The notes under the pieces: model-generated
Databases searched by the model: none
Seen by the model: only the letters and a program-made list of their open reading frames with translations
Told to the model about the DNA's origin: nothing
Origin: JAHEEL01 sp964195515
GTDB taxonomy: Bacteria; Actinomycetota; Acidimicrobiia; Spongiisociales; UBA5794
Direction: 5' to 3'
DNA: 58,959 nucleotides
Assembly: GCA_964195515.1 (NCBI GenBank)
Contig: CAXMQO010000036.1
Span: 1-58,959 of the forward strand
Made by a program: the position numbers and the translations under genes
Shown: one piece after another, positions 18,023 through 26,505 of the stretch
Numbering within the stretch: the stretch's first letter is position 1
How the letters are laid out: each line of letters begins with the position of its first letter

Positions 18023-18595
18023 TCAGTCGTCGGCGGAAGAGCCGGCTGCGAGGCCGGCGTCCGTATCAGCCAGTATCTCGCGGTGCCCGAGATCCAGCGT
18101 CTTGAGCCAGCGCTGCTGGCCGGACGTCAGCGCGATGAAGAACCCGAGCTCGGCCAGTTCAGGCGAAGTGAAGTGGGCGTGGAGGTCGTGCCACAGTGCG
18201 TCGTCTGCGAAGTCGGCGTTCCAGACGATCGCATCGGTGTAGCCCAGGGCAGCCTTCTCCCGTTCGCTGTACCTGGGGGAGGTTCGGAACTCCAGGAGAT
18301 CCGAGTAGTGGTCCTCCTCGACCGCGGCATCCTCTGAACGCTGCGCCGCGCAGTAGCCGCACTCGACCGTCTTCGTGACGTACACGCGGCAGAGTTCCTT
18401 GAGGTCGTGCTCCACGACGCCGTTGACAAACGTCTCTTCCCACGCCGCGGAGAAGGTCTTGACGACTGCCGGCACATGGGACCGAATCGCCTGAGACTCG
18501 GGCCGGGGCGTCCCGTTTCGGCGTGCTCGATCCAGAATCGCCAGGACTTCGGGATCCTCGATGGCGTTCAGATCCGGGTAGGGGATTCGCGGCAT
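18023..18595 (-). CDS. Carboxymuconolactone-decarboxylase/AhpD-family protein (1)
   Basis: The 190-residue all-helical protein has the redox-type motif ECGYCAAQR (Cys79/Cys82) typical of AhpD-like members rather than true decarboxylases. Such proteins act as disulfide-dependent peroxidase partners or on unknown small substrates. It is on the minus strand, facing the SDR, with 24 nt between stops, and shares a 190-nt upstream region with the divergent zinc dehydrogenase. A second family member lies at 40233 in the other regulon. Confidence 0.8.
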   Translation of the reverse strand: MPRIPYPDLNAIEDPEVLAILDRARRNGTPRPESQAIRSHVPAVVKTFSAAWEETFVNGVVEHDLKELCRVYVTKTVECGYCAAQRSEDAAVEEDHYSDLLEFRTSPRYSEREKAALGYTDAIVWNADFADDALWHDLHAHFTSPELAELGFFIALTSGQQRWLKTLDLGHREILADTDAGLAAGSSADD

Positions 18596-18785
18596 CGTGG
18601 GGCACCTTTCGTAGACCTCGGTGATCGTATCTCCAACGCGTTGGCCTCACAGTACCGCCTCTCCCGGACGGGCCGCGACGCCGATCTACGCCACCTGACT
18701 TGCGCACCCCATGACACACCTGGTTGACTGTTCACATCCTGCGAGAGCACGACACGAGCCGCCAATGGCGAGACGAGGAGCACCA

Positions 18786-19880
18786 ATGCAATCGATTGCG
18801 ACCGAGACAGCCCTCCCTGCCGGCATGGACGCCCTGGTCTTGCTTGGTCCAAACGAGTTCGAGGTACAGAGCGTCCCAGTGCCGGAGCCCGGTCGGCACG
18901 AGGTCCTGTGTGAGGTTCACTCCGTGGCAATCTGCGGCACCGACAAAGAGCTCATCTCGGGGAACTTCCTGAAGAAGGGCTGGCCGCGCGGATATCCGTA
19001 CACACCCGGCCACGAATGGTCCGGTGTCGTCATTGCCGCTGGTGAAGGATCAGCCGAGCTTGGCTTCCGGCCCGGCGACCGCGTGGCCGGGACCGCTCAC
19101 GACGGCTGCGGCAACTGCCGGATGTGTGCGATCGGCCGCTACAACCTCTGCGATAACTACGGGAACGAGGATCTCGGCCATCACCACTACGGCCACTACT
19201 CCACCGGTGCCATGCGCGAGTATCACAACACGTCGATCAAGAGCGTGTTCAAGATCCCGGGCTCCATGACGCTCGAACAGGCCGCATTGGTGGACGCCAG
19301 TTCGATCGCCCTACACGCCGTCAAGAGGGTCGGAGTGGGTCCCGGTGAAGTCGGGGCAATCATCGGTCCCGGCGCCCAGGGGCTACTGGCCGGCCAGATC
19401 GCAGGACTCCTCGGGGCAGCCCGGGTGATCCTTGTTGGAAGAGGTGACCGTCTCAAGACCGCGGCCGCGATGGGGTTCGAAGTGGTCGACAATTCGCAGG
19501 TAGACGGACCCGAGAGGGTGAGGGAACTCACCGATGGGAAGGGAGCCCATTTCACGATCGACACCGCAGCGCGCGGCAACACGCCGGCGGATGCGGTGGC
19601 CATGACGAGAAAGGGCGGACGCGTTGCCCTCATCGGTGTGCCGTTGGAGCCGTGCGTCCTGCCGCTGCAGCGGATCGTGTTCGAGGAGATGGACCTCTTT
19701 GGTGTACGGGCCAATCCGGGAACATGTGAGGAGGTCATTCCTCTCATCACAGAAGGCAAGCTGGACGTCGACGCCGTCACCACGCATACCTTCCCGCTGG
19801 CTGACTTCGCAGAGGCCTACGAGACCTTCACGCAACGCAAGGACGGAGCGATCAAGGTCCTGATCCAGCCCGGTGCCTGA
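18786..19880 (+). CDS. Zinc-dependent medium-chain dehydrogenase (IolM-like candidate)
   Basis: This 364-residue MDR enzyme has catalytic zinc ligands Cys50 (ICGTDKE), His76 and Glu77 (PGHEW), structural zinc cysteines 108, 111, 114 and 122, and cofactor motif 'IIGPGAQGLLAGQIAG'. ATG 18786 follows AGGAG at 5 nt. The perfect palindrome GCAATCGATTGC begins at the third base of this start codon. The next two genes are a creatininase-family hydrolase and a TIM-barrel epimerase. The same trio in Thermotoga (IolM, IolN, IolO) oxidises scyllo-inosose, opens the ring and epimerises 5-keto-L-gluconate. By analogy this would be the second oxidation step. A generic sorbitol- or threonine-type dehydrogenase remains possible. 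Confidence 0.8.
   Translation: MQSIATETALPAGMDALVLLGPNEFEVQSVPVPEPGRHEVLCEVHSVAICGTDKELISGNFLKKGWPRGYPYTPGHEWSGVVIAAGEGSAELGFRPGDRVAGTAHDGCGNCRMCAIGRYNLCDNYGNEDLGHHHYGHYSTGAMREYHNTSIKSVFKIPGSMTLEQAALVDASSIALHAVKRVGVGPGEVGAIIGPGAQGLLAGQIAGLLGAARVILVGRGDRLKTAAAMGFEVVDNSQVDGPERVRELTDGKGAHFTIDTAARGNTPADAVAMTRKGGRVALIGVPLEPCVLPLQRIVFEEMDLFGVRANPGTCEEVIPLITEGKLDVDAVTTHTFPLADFAEAYETFTQRKDGAIKVLIQPGA
18788..18799. promoter_or_regulatory. Perfect LacI-type palindrome overlapping a start codon
   Basis: GCAATCGATTGC is a perfect 12-bp palindrome that starts on the G of ATG 18786 and covers codons 1-5 of the zinc dehydrogenase. A bound repressor here would act as a roadblock just after initiation, unless transcription starts at or near the ATG. 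Confidence 0.65.
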
Positions 19881-19947
19881 TGAGAATCCACACGCCGGCA
19901 CCGGCACACGGAATCGGAAGACGACAAACGAGGAAGAGGAGGTAGGC

Positions 19948-20925
19948 ATGAGCAAATGGCAGATCCCGCCAGACGGCGGCCACATGGAGCGCCCGACGGG
20001 CATCTATCACCAGACGATGACGGGGAAGCAGATCGAGGACCGGCTCAAGGAGAACGACCTCATCATCATCCCAATCGGGAGCACCGAGGCCCATGGTCTG
20101 GCTCAGAATCCCGGTGAAGACACGTTCCTCGTCACCAGGCAGGCGGAGCAGGTGGCCCAGGCGACCGGTTGTACAGTGGCTGAACCTATCTGGTATGGGT
20201 CCCATCCCTTCCATCACCTCGGCATGCCCGGGAACATCGTCATCCCTGAAGAGACGTTCAACGCCTACCTGCGAGCGGTCATCGCGGGCTACTGGAATGC
20301 CGGATTCCGTAAGCAGATTCTGCTGAACGGGCACGGCCAGGACTACGTGATTCCTGCCGCAATGCACCAGTTCGGGAAGAAGTATCAGGTCCCCGCCATC
20401 CTGGTCAACGTCAACTGGTGGTTCGTGATCCCGGAGCACCTCCGCGACAAGGAACACGGTGGGCCGTTCGATACTGCGTTCATCCACGGCGACGAATGCG
20501 AAGCCTCATTCTCGATGGCGCTCTTCCCGGAGTTCATCGACATACAGCACGCCGAGAAGACGTCGTTCACACCCTTGCTGCCTCCCGGGCACATCAACAA
20601 GTCGGGTTCGGCGTTGCCGCTTTCCGAGGGACCGCTTCCGTTCTGGCAGCAGGTCGGCGGTTCTCCTCTCGAGGTAGTCGCAACCCCGGAGGGTTCGGTC
20701 GGCGACCCCACGCTGGCCGATCCGGAAAAGGCGAAGGGCGGGGTCAACGCGATCCTCGACTACTTGGAGCGATTGGTCAACGACATCATGGAGATGTACC
20801 CGCCGGGGGTGCTCCCTCCGATCGAACAGGTGAGCATGCGTCCTCGAGAGGATGTCGAAGCCGTACTCAAGGGCCCACGAGAGCCAGGAGGCCGTCACCT
20901 GTACACGTTCGCCTATCCGCCGTAA
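19948..20925 (+). CDS. Creatininase-family hydrolase (IolN-like, 3-dehydro-scyllo-inosose hydrolase candidate)
   Basis: The 325-residue metalloenzyme has the creatininase-family ligands: Glu47 and His49 in GSTEAHG, Asp58 in GEDTF, His129 in LNGHGQD, and an acidic site in 'HGDECEAS' (about 180-187). It is longer than creatinine amidohydrolases (about 260), with a 60-residue C-terminal extension. No creatine or sarcosine genes are nearby. Its place between a zinc dehydrogenase and an IolO-type epimerase matches the Thermotoga inositol cluster, where IolN cleaves the diketo-cyclitol ring to 5-keto-L-gluconate. AGGAGG lies 5 nt before ATG 19948. The ring-opening role is an inference from family and gene order. 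Confidence 0.8.
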   Translation: MSKWQIPPDGGHMERPTGIYHQTMTGKQIEDRLKENDLIIIPIGSTEAHGLAQNPGEDTFLVTRQAEQVAQATGCTVAEPIWYGSHPFHHLGMPGNIVIPEETFNAYLRAVIAGYWNAGFRKQILLNGHGQDYVIPAAMHQFGKKYQVPAILVNVNWWFVIPEHLRDKEHGGPFDTAFIHGDECEASFSMALFPEFIDIQHAEKTSFTPLLPPGHINKSGSALPLSEGPLPFWQQVGGSPLEVVATPEGSVGDPTLADPEKAKGGVNAILDYLERLVNDIMEMYPPGVLPPIEQVSMRPREDVEAVLKGPREPGGRHLYTFAYPP

Positions 20926-20970
20926 ACGCGGGCGACCGCACTGGAAGTCCGGAATGGGGGTTGATGTCTG

Positions 20971-21780
20971 ATGTTCAAGACAAGCATGGCCATCTCCCCC
21001 ACTCCGGCCGTTTTTGCCCCGTTGCTCTTCGCCGGTGACTGGACGTCGGCACTCGATGCCGCAGTTGACTTGGGATACGACGCGATCGAGATCAGCGTCC
21101 GCGATCCCGGAGACCCGGCGGTGGTGTCGTGTGATGATGGCCTGCGCCGACGCGGCCTTCAACTTTCAGCGATCGCCACGGGACAGTCGTTCTACTCGGA
21201 CGGATGGTCGCCGACCTCGGATGATCCCGCGGTGCGAGCGCTCCTCGATGTGCGTATGTACCGCATCATCGACCTCGCCGCCCCATGGGAGGCGATGGTC
21301 GTGATCGGGGGCGTACGTGGCACGCTGACCGGATCGGATCTCGAACATATCGACCAGTACCACCGGGCCGTGGACGCGGTTCGCCGGTATGCCGAATACG
21401 CGCTCGCACAGAATGTCTCACTTGTCATCGAACCGATCAACCGATACGAGACGAACTACATCAACACCATCGAGGAGGCGCTGCAGTTCATCGGCGACGT
21501 TGATCTCGACAACCTTGGAATCCTCGCCGACACCTTCCACATGAATATCGAGGAGGCGAACCTGGCCGAGTCGTTGCGATCGGCCGGCGAGCGTATCCAC
21601 CACGTGCAGTTCACGGATAGCAATCGCCTGGCGGCAGGCCGGGGCCACATCGACTTCCACGCCTTGGCGGCGGTGCTCAGGGAGTCCGGCTATCGCGGAT
21701 ACCTCTCCACTGAGACGCTGCCACTGCCGGACAGCCGGACCGCCGCCCAACAGGCGATCGAGTTGTTCCGCACGCTCTGA
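20971..21780 (+). CDS. Sugar epimerase/isomerase, AP-endonuclease-2 TIM barrel (IolO-like)
   Basis: The 269-residue xylose-isomerase-like TIM barrel has metal ligands Glu154 (IEPINRYE), Asp187 and His190 (ADTFHMNIEE), His211 (HHVQFTDSN) and Glu248 (STETLPLP). This set is shared by D-tagatose 3-epimerases, hydroxypyruvate isomerases and the Thermotoga 5-keto-L-gluconate epimerase IolO. It is 45 nt behind the creatininase-family gene on the same strand. If it is IolO-like the product would be D-tagaturonate, which reaches KDG via reduction and dehydration. Those two enzymes are not clearly present here, though the SDR at 17228 could supply the reduction. Confidence 0.82.
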   Translation: MFKTSMAISPTPAVFAPLLFAGDWTSALDAAVDLGYDAIEISVRDPGDPAVVSCDDGLRRRGLQLSAIATGQSFYSDGWSPTSDDPAVRALLDVRMYRIIDLAAPWEAMVVIGGVRGTLTGSDLEHIDQYHRAVDAVRRYAEYALAQNVSLVIEPINRYETNYINTIEEALQFIGDVDLDNLGILADTFHMNIEEANLAESLRSAGERIHHVQFTDSNRLAAGRGHIDFHALAAVLRESGYRGYLSTETLPLPDSRTAAQQAIELFRTL

Positions 21781-22002
21781 ATTCAACCGTGCTCGGGATC
21801 CGTGACCCGACAACATCGAACGTCGCCTCCCGAGCCTCCGGTTGAACCACTATGGCTCGGCGATCACATTCAGCGCACCGTCGCGACGCTCCTGCCACCC
21901 GGCACAGGACCTCCCGGGGTCCAGGCGCCGGCTTGGGCACCTCCTCGATGCCGAACGTCGTTCGGGGCGGCGAACACTACGGCCTCTGTGAATCGTCTCC
22001 GC

Positions 22003-22893
22003 TCAGAGCATCGCCAACGGATCGACCATCGAGCCTGTGGCCCCGCGGATCTTCAGCGGCAGCATTACGAAGAGGAACTCGTACACCCGGTCGCGAGCGA
22101 TCTCCTCGAGGTAGATGCTCTCGAGCAGGTAGATCCCGTTCTCGATCAGCAGCTTCGTGTGGACCGGCTGCGGGTTCGCAGGCGAACCACGATCCGGTGT
22201 CGGCATCACCTCGTAGGTCTCGGTATCGGTGCCGGTGGCGACCACACCTTTCTCCAGTAGCCATTCGGCCGCGGAGAGATCAGGGCCGGCCGTCTTGTGC
22301 TCGGCCATCGCCTCGGCGTCCGGCCAGTACTTGAGATACCCCGTGCGGATGAGCACGACATCCCACGGCCGAATCTCGACGCCCTGTGCCTCTGCAATGG
22401 CCTGCAACTCGTCCGCCCCGATGGGTTCACTCGACGGAAGGGCATCGATGCCGCGATAGGCAGGCGGATCCAGCAAGACACCGCGAGTGAAGAACGGCGG
22501 GAGGTGCGAGGCATCCCCGACGATCGGACCGTGGTCCGTAAGGTGCTCCGCGGTGTTGCCGCCTCCGTACCAGTGATTGTCGTCGCCAATGGTCATGTGG
22601 CCAAGGCCGTCGATGTGGGCGCCGGAGTGCGAACACGCCATCACGTACTCAGCCATATATCCGAGACCCACCTCGTTCGGCGGTCCCCACGGCTGAACCC
22701 CTCCGGCCTTGATGCCGGGAGGCGTCCGATAGTTGAGCACCTGGAACGGCGGATGGCCGGGGAAGAGCGGCATCCCGGTGAATCGAGGAACCGACAACGA
22801 GTAGGAGCGCCCCTCCTTCACCATCTGCGCTGCTTCAACAACCTTCTCTGCCGGCATGTCCCTCACGGGACCAACGTGTTGAATCTCGCTCAT
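22003..22893 (-). CDS. Cyclase-family (kynurenine-formamidase-like) metal-dependent hydrolase
   Basis: The 296-residue protein has the metal motif SHSGAHIDGLGH (His89, His93, Asp95, His99), the signature HxGxHxDxxxH of the cyclase/isatin-hydrolase family, and a second conserved strand 'DVVLIRTGYLKYW'. These enzymes hydrolyse cyclic amides or formamides, or act on polyketide-like rings. ATG 22893 overlaps the stop of the molybdenum subunit (ATGA), so it is the last gene of the HPrK-like - FAD - FeS - Mo operon. A hydrolase placed behind a molybdenum hydroxylase fits opening of a ring that was first hydroxylated. Confidence 0.82.
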   Translation of the reverse strand: MSEIQHVGPVRDMPAEKVVEAAQMVKEGRSYSLSVPRFTGMPLFPGHPPFQVLNYRTPPGIKAGGVQPWGPPNEVGLGYMAEYVMACSHSGAHIDGLGHMTIGDDNHWYGGGNTAEHLTDHGPIVGDASHLPPFFTRGVLLDPPAYRGIDALPSSEPIGADELQAIAEAQGVEIRPWDVVLIRTGYLKYWPDAEAMAEHKTAGPDLSAAEWLLEKGVVATGTDTETYEVMPTPDRGSPANPQPVHTKLLIENGIYLLESIYLEEIARDRVYEFLFVMLPLKIRGATGSMVDPLAML

Positions 22894-25142
22894 GTCTTCT
22901 GCTCCCTCATTGCTTCCCAAACTCGCTGCGGCGTCAACGGCAGATCTCGGATCACGAGACCGGTAGCGTCGCGCACTGCGGCGCCGACGGCCGGGGCAGT
23001 GCACAACAGGCTGCCTTCGCTGACACCTTTCACGCCGTAAGGCCCCGGTCCATCATGATTCTCGATACTGGCGCTGATCAACTCGGTCGGGAGATCCTTG
23101 CTCGTGGGAATGCGATAGTCGATGGCACCCAGGTTCCTGGTGCGTCCCTGCTCATCGAGGATGAGTCCTTCCATCAAGGAATGGCCGAGGCCCATAATCG
23201 CCGCACCGTCGTCCTGCCCCTGCACCTGCTGTGGGTTGAGCGCCGTTCCGACGTCGCCGACCGTTACGTGTTTGACGATCTCGATCTCACCCGTCTCGTC
23301 GTCGACCTCGGCTTCGATAGCCGTACAGTTGAACTCGAAGAACGCGGCATTCCCGGCGAGGGGGTGGCCGGGAACCTTGTCCTTCCGCATCTCCCCGTTG
23401 CCGATGACTTCTCCGCCGAGTGCACCGAGGCCTGCCGTGACCACATCAGTGATCGCCAACTCCTCGCCGGCCATACGTACGACCCCGCCATCCACTTCAA
23501 TTTCGGCTTCGTCGGTCTCATGGACCCGGGCGGCCATTGCCCTCACCTTGCCATGGATGTCTTTGCATGCTCGATAGACCGAGGTGCCCATAAGCACAGT
23601 CGATCGGCTTGCGGATGTCTGCTGGTCGTACGGCACCGTGGCCGTATCACCCATGATGACGTTGACGTTCTCGATCGGAATGCCCATCTCCTGGGCAACG
23701 ATCTGAGCGAACACGGTTCGGGCGCCTTGGCCCATGTCAGAGGTGCCGCAGAAGATGATCGCGCTGCCGTCGGCGAGGAGCCTCACCGTCGAGTACGACA
23801 AACCGGTCGTCGGACCCGACTTGATTCCGAAGGCGATACCTCGACCACGGCCTTCTGGCAGCGGTGTTCCCCAGCTGATCAACTCTGCGGCTTTGTCCGC
23901 CGTCTGGCGCCAATCCCCGTCGGCGGGCGTATCGCCCGGCACGAACTCAAAGCCCTTCTCCGGCAGGTTGCGCCGCCGGATCTCGAAACGATCGACGCCG
24001 AGGTCGAGGGCCGCCTCGTCCAGCGTCGACTCGCGGGCCCACGTGATTTGGGGGACGCCGAAACCGCGAAACGCCGTTGTCGGTGTGGTGTTCGAGAGAA
24101 TGGTCCTTCCGGCGATCTTCACCACTGGAACCCGGTACGGGCCGGCGGCCAGATACGACGACTTCTCAGCCACTCGATCTGCGATATCGACGTATGCCCC
24201 AATGAGGTAGTCCGTCGCGATGTCCTGGAAGACCATGTCACCATCGTTGGTGAGCCCCATCTTCACCCGAACCCGGGTCGACGGACGCCGGACGGCCTGG
24301 AAAGTCTCCTCGAGCGACATGATCAGCCGCACCGGCTTGCCGGTCTTCAGCGCCATATAACAAACCAGAGGTTCGAGCTTCGGATGCTGCTTGCCGCCGA
24401 AACCGCCACCTGGATCGGGAGCGAAGACCCGCATCTTGGAGAGCGGAATGTCGAGGAGATTTGCAAGCGTCTTCTGCAGTTGGAACGGGTGCTGGATCGT
24501 GCTCCAGACGTTCAGCCCATCGTCCACCGGTTCAGCGATGAAACCATGCGGCTCGATGGCAAAGTGGGTGATCATCGGAAACTCGTACTCCCGCTCGATC
24601 ACGTAGTCCGCGTCACCTTCGACCGCCGCAACGTCGCCCCAGCCGAAGTTGATCTCGGTCTTGATGTTGGTGTGCGCGAGTGGCTCGCCGGGTCGGAGCG
24701 ATGGATCTTGCACGAGCGGCGCATCGGGATCCAACGCGGCGTCGATCGTGTGGACCTCGGGCAGAACCTCATACTCGACGTGCACGAGATCGGCCGCCTC
24801 CTCGGCGGCCTCCTTCGTGTCGGCGGCCACGGCAGCAACCGGCTCTCCGTGGTAGTTGACGGTTCCCACAGCGAGGACCGGACGATCCTGATACTGGGGC
24901 CCGAATCGCGGCATCGGCTTGGGGAGATCGTCCGGGGTCAGAATCAAACGGACACCGGGGACCTGCTCTGCTTTGGTGGTGTCGATCGAGACGATCCGGG
25001 CGCGGGACTCATCGATCTTGACGAGCTTGGCGTGCAGCTCGCCCACAGAGTGAATGTCGGCGACGTACTCCTGGGCGCCGGTGACTCGGTCTCGGCCACC
25101 GACCCGATTCGGCGAGGAGCCGATGATCCCGTCGGAACTCAT
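22890..25142 (-). CDS. Molybdenum hydroxylase large subunit (xanthine dehydrogenase family, system 1)
   Basis: This 750-residue MoCo subunit has GGGFGGK at 245-251, AFRGFG at 357-362 and a late active-site Glu in 'GVKGVSEGSLL'. The AFRGFG loop is of the xanthine dehydrogenase / aldehyde oxidase type. The AYRCSFR loop of form I CO dehydrogenase is absent, so CO oxidation is not supported. The family hydroxylates an electron-poor carbon of a heterocycle or oxidises an aldehyde with water. The frame is open to 25202, but ATG 25142 overlaps the FeS subunit stop (ATGA). It forms an alpha-beta-gamma complex with the next two genes. Confidence 0.9.
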   Translation of the reverse strand: MSSDGIIGSSPNRVGGRDRVTGAQEYVADIHSVGELHAKLVKIDESRARIVSIDTTKAEQVPGVRLILTPDDLPKPMPRFGPQYQDRPVLAVGTVNYHGEPVAAVAADTKEAAEEAADLVHVEYEVLPEVHTIDAALDPDAPLVQDPSLRPGEPLAHTNIKTEINFGWGDVAAVEGDADYVIEREYEFPMITHFAIEPHGFIAEPVDDGLNVWSTIQHPFQLQKTLANLLDIPLSKMRVFAPDPGGGFGGKQHPKLEPLVCYMALKTGKPVRLIMSLEETFQAVRRPSTRVRVKMGLTNDGDMVFQDIATDYLIGAYVDIADRVAEKSSYLAAGPYRVPVVKIAGRTILSNTTPTTAFRGFGVPQITWARESTLDEAALDLGVDRFEIRRRNLPEKGFEFVPGDTPADGDWRQTADKAAELISWGTPLPEGRGRGIAFGIKSGPTTGLSYSTVRLLADGSAIIFCGTSDMGQGARTVFAQIVAQEMGIPIENVNVIMGDTATVPYDQQTSASRSTVLMGTSVYRACKDIHGKVRAMAARVHETDEAEIEVDGGVVRMAGEELAITDVVTAGLGALGGEVIGNGEMRKDKVPGHPLAGNAAFFEFNCTAIEAEVDDETGEIEIVKHVTVGDVGTALNPQQVQGQDDGAAIMGLGHSLMEGLILDEQGRTRNLGAIDYRIPTSKDLPTELISASIENHDGPGPYGVKGVSEGSLLCTAPAVGAAVRDATGLVIRDLPLTPQRVWEAMREQKT

Positions 25143-25615
25143 TGCCTCCCCGCTTCCGCGGCCACCATGACCGCCTCGGTGATCTGCAGGTATCCGGCAC
25201 ACCGGCAGAGATTCCCGCCGAGTGCCTCGTGCACATCGTCAATCGTGGGATCCGCATTGCGCTGGAGCAACGCATGGGCCGACATCAACTGGCCCGGTAT
25301 GCAGAAGCCACACTGGGGGGCGCTGACGTCGAGGAACGCCTGCTGGAGAGCGTTCAGGTGCCCGTCCGCGGCCAAACCCTCGACGGTGGTCACGTCCCGT
25401 CCATCGATCTCAACGGCCAGCATGAGGCACGAGTTCATCGGGATACCATCGACGACGACTGTGCACGCGCCGCACTCGCCCACCACGCAGCACTCCTTCG
25501 TTCCGGTGAGGCCGAGTTGATCGCGGAGAACGTCGAGCAAGGTGTGGTTCGCTGCGACCTCGAACGCACGGTCGCGCCCATTGACGGTTGCTTCGATGTG
25601 GACCGTTTCGCTCAT
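25139..25615 (-). CDS. Molybdenum hydroxylase [2Fe-2S] small subunit (system 1)
   Basis: The 158-residue protein has both clusters: plant-ferredoxin type Cys43, 48, 51 and 63, and the helical domain Cys102, 105, 137 and 139 (QCGFC and CRC). It passes electrons from the molybdenum centre to the FAD subunit. It overlaps both neighbours by four bases. There is an extra Cys42 directly before Cys43 (KECCVVGEC). Confidence 0.92.
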   Translation of the reverse strand: MSETVHIEATVNGRDRAFEVAANHTLLDVLRDQLGLTGTKECCVVGECGACTVVVDGIPMNSCLMLAVEIDGRDVTTVEGLAADGHLNALQQAFLDVSAPQCGFCIPGQLMSAHALLQRNADPTIDDVHEALGGNLCRCAGYLQITEAVMVAAEAGRQ

Positions 25616-26484
25616 GACACTCCTTGCAGCTTCTGCAGGCGCTCCGTGGCCCTGCCAACGGCGCGGGCACCAAGCACCCGCAACATCGCCCGTCGATAGT
25701 CCGGGCTCGCACGCATCGATCGCACCGACGGGCTGGCATCGACGAACATCTCTTCGTAGACGGCCGCCTTGGCTTCGCTGGAAGCGGCCGGATCAGCGAG
25801 CACTCCGGTCTCGTCGGTCTTGAGCCAGGCACGCGGTCCGACGCTTCCATAAGCGACTTGTGTGACACCGGCATCGTCGACCGTCGCACACAGCGTGACC
25901 GATGCCAGATCGGTGCCCCTGCGGCGGGTCATCCGCTCATAGGCGCTTCCGACGAGCCTGGGCGGCACCGCAAGTTCGATCGCGATCGCGATCTCGCCTT
26001 CGCGTAGGTCCGTTCGCCCGGGTCCGACGATGAAGTCGTCGATGGGAATCTTCCGGGTACCCTCGGACCCGGCCACCACGATGGTGGCGTCGTATGCGAG
26101 CAGCGGTGGCGCCGTGTCGGCAGCCGGTGAGCCGTTGCAGATGTTGCCGAGCAGCGTGGCCCGGTTCCTGATCTGTACCGAACCGACGACGACTGCAGCT
26201 TCAGCCAGCGCCGGGAAATGGGTGTTGATACCCTCGTCAGCCACCACCTCGCTCATCGTGGCTGTGGGGCTGAGTGTCACCGTATCTCCGTCCCAGGTGA
26301 GCGACGGAGAGAACTCGGCGATGTGCTTGATGTCGACGACAACCTTGGGCTGGGCGTATCGATCCCGCATGGCGATCACCAGATCGGTCCCACCGGCAAG
26401 GATCTCGGCTTCCGAACCATTGGCGCCGAGCACCTGCAGCGCTTCTTCGAGCGATTCAGGGCGTTCGTACGAGAACTCCTTCAT
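25612..26484 (-). CDS. Molybdenum hydroxylase FAD subunit (system 1)
   Basis: The 290-residue FAD_binding_5/CO_deh_flav_C protein has FAD motifs 'AEILAGGTDLVIAM' near 31-44 and 'ATLLGNICNGSPAADTAP' near 113-130. It hands electrons to an acceptor such as NAD or quinone. It starts 21 nt after the HPrK-like gene stop and overlaps the FeS gene by four bases, so the order is HPrK-like, FAD, FeS, Mo, cyclase. Confidence 0.9.
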   Translation of the reverse strand: MKEFSYERPESLEEALQVLGANGSEAEILAGGTDLVIAMRDRYAQPKVVVDIKHIAEFSPSLTWDGDTVTLSPTATMSEVVADEGINTHFPALAEAAVVVGSVQIRNRATLLGNICNGSPAADTAPPLLAYDATIVVAGSEGTRKIPIDDFIVGPGRTDLREGEIAIAIELAVPPRLVGSAYERMTRRRGTDLASVTLCATVDDAGVTQVAYGSVGPRAWLKTDETGVLADPAASSEAKAAVYEEMFVDASPSVRSMRASPDYRRAMLRVLGARAVGRATERLQKLQGVS

Positions 26485-26505
26485 GTCGTCACGCTTCCTT
26501 GTTCG

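Noticed and set aside
19948..20925. Creatinine amidohydrolase annotation
   Set aside because: The family ligands are present, but the protein is longer than creatininases, there are no creatine or sarcosine genes, and the neighbours match the IolM-IolN-IolO order.
23055..25520. An 821-codon open frame on the plus strand
   Set aside because: It is antisense to the molybdenum hydroxylase operon 1, whose protein motifs and ATGA overlaps are unmistakable; long antisense frames are common in high-GC DNA.
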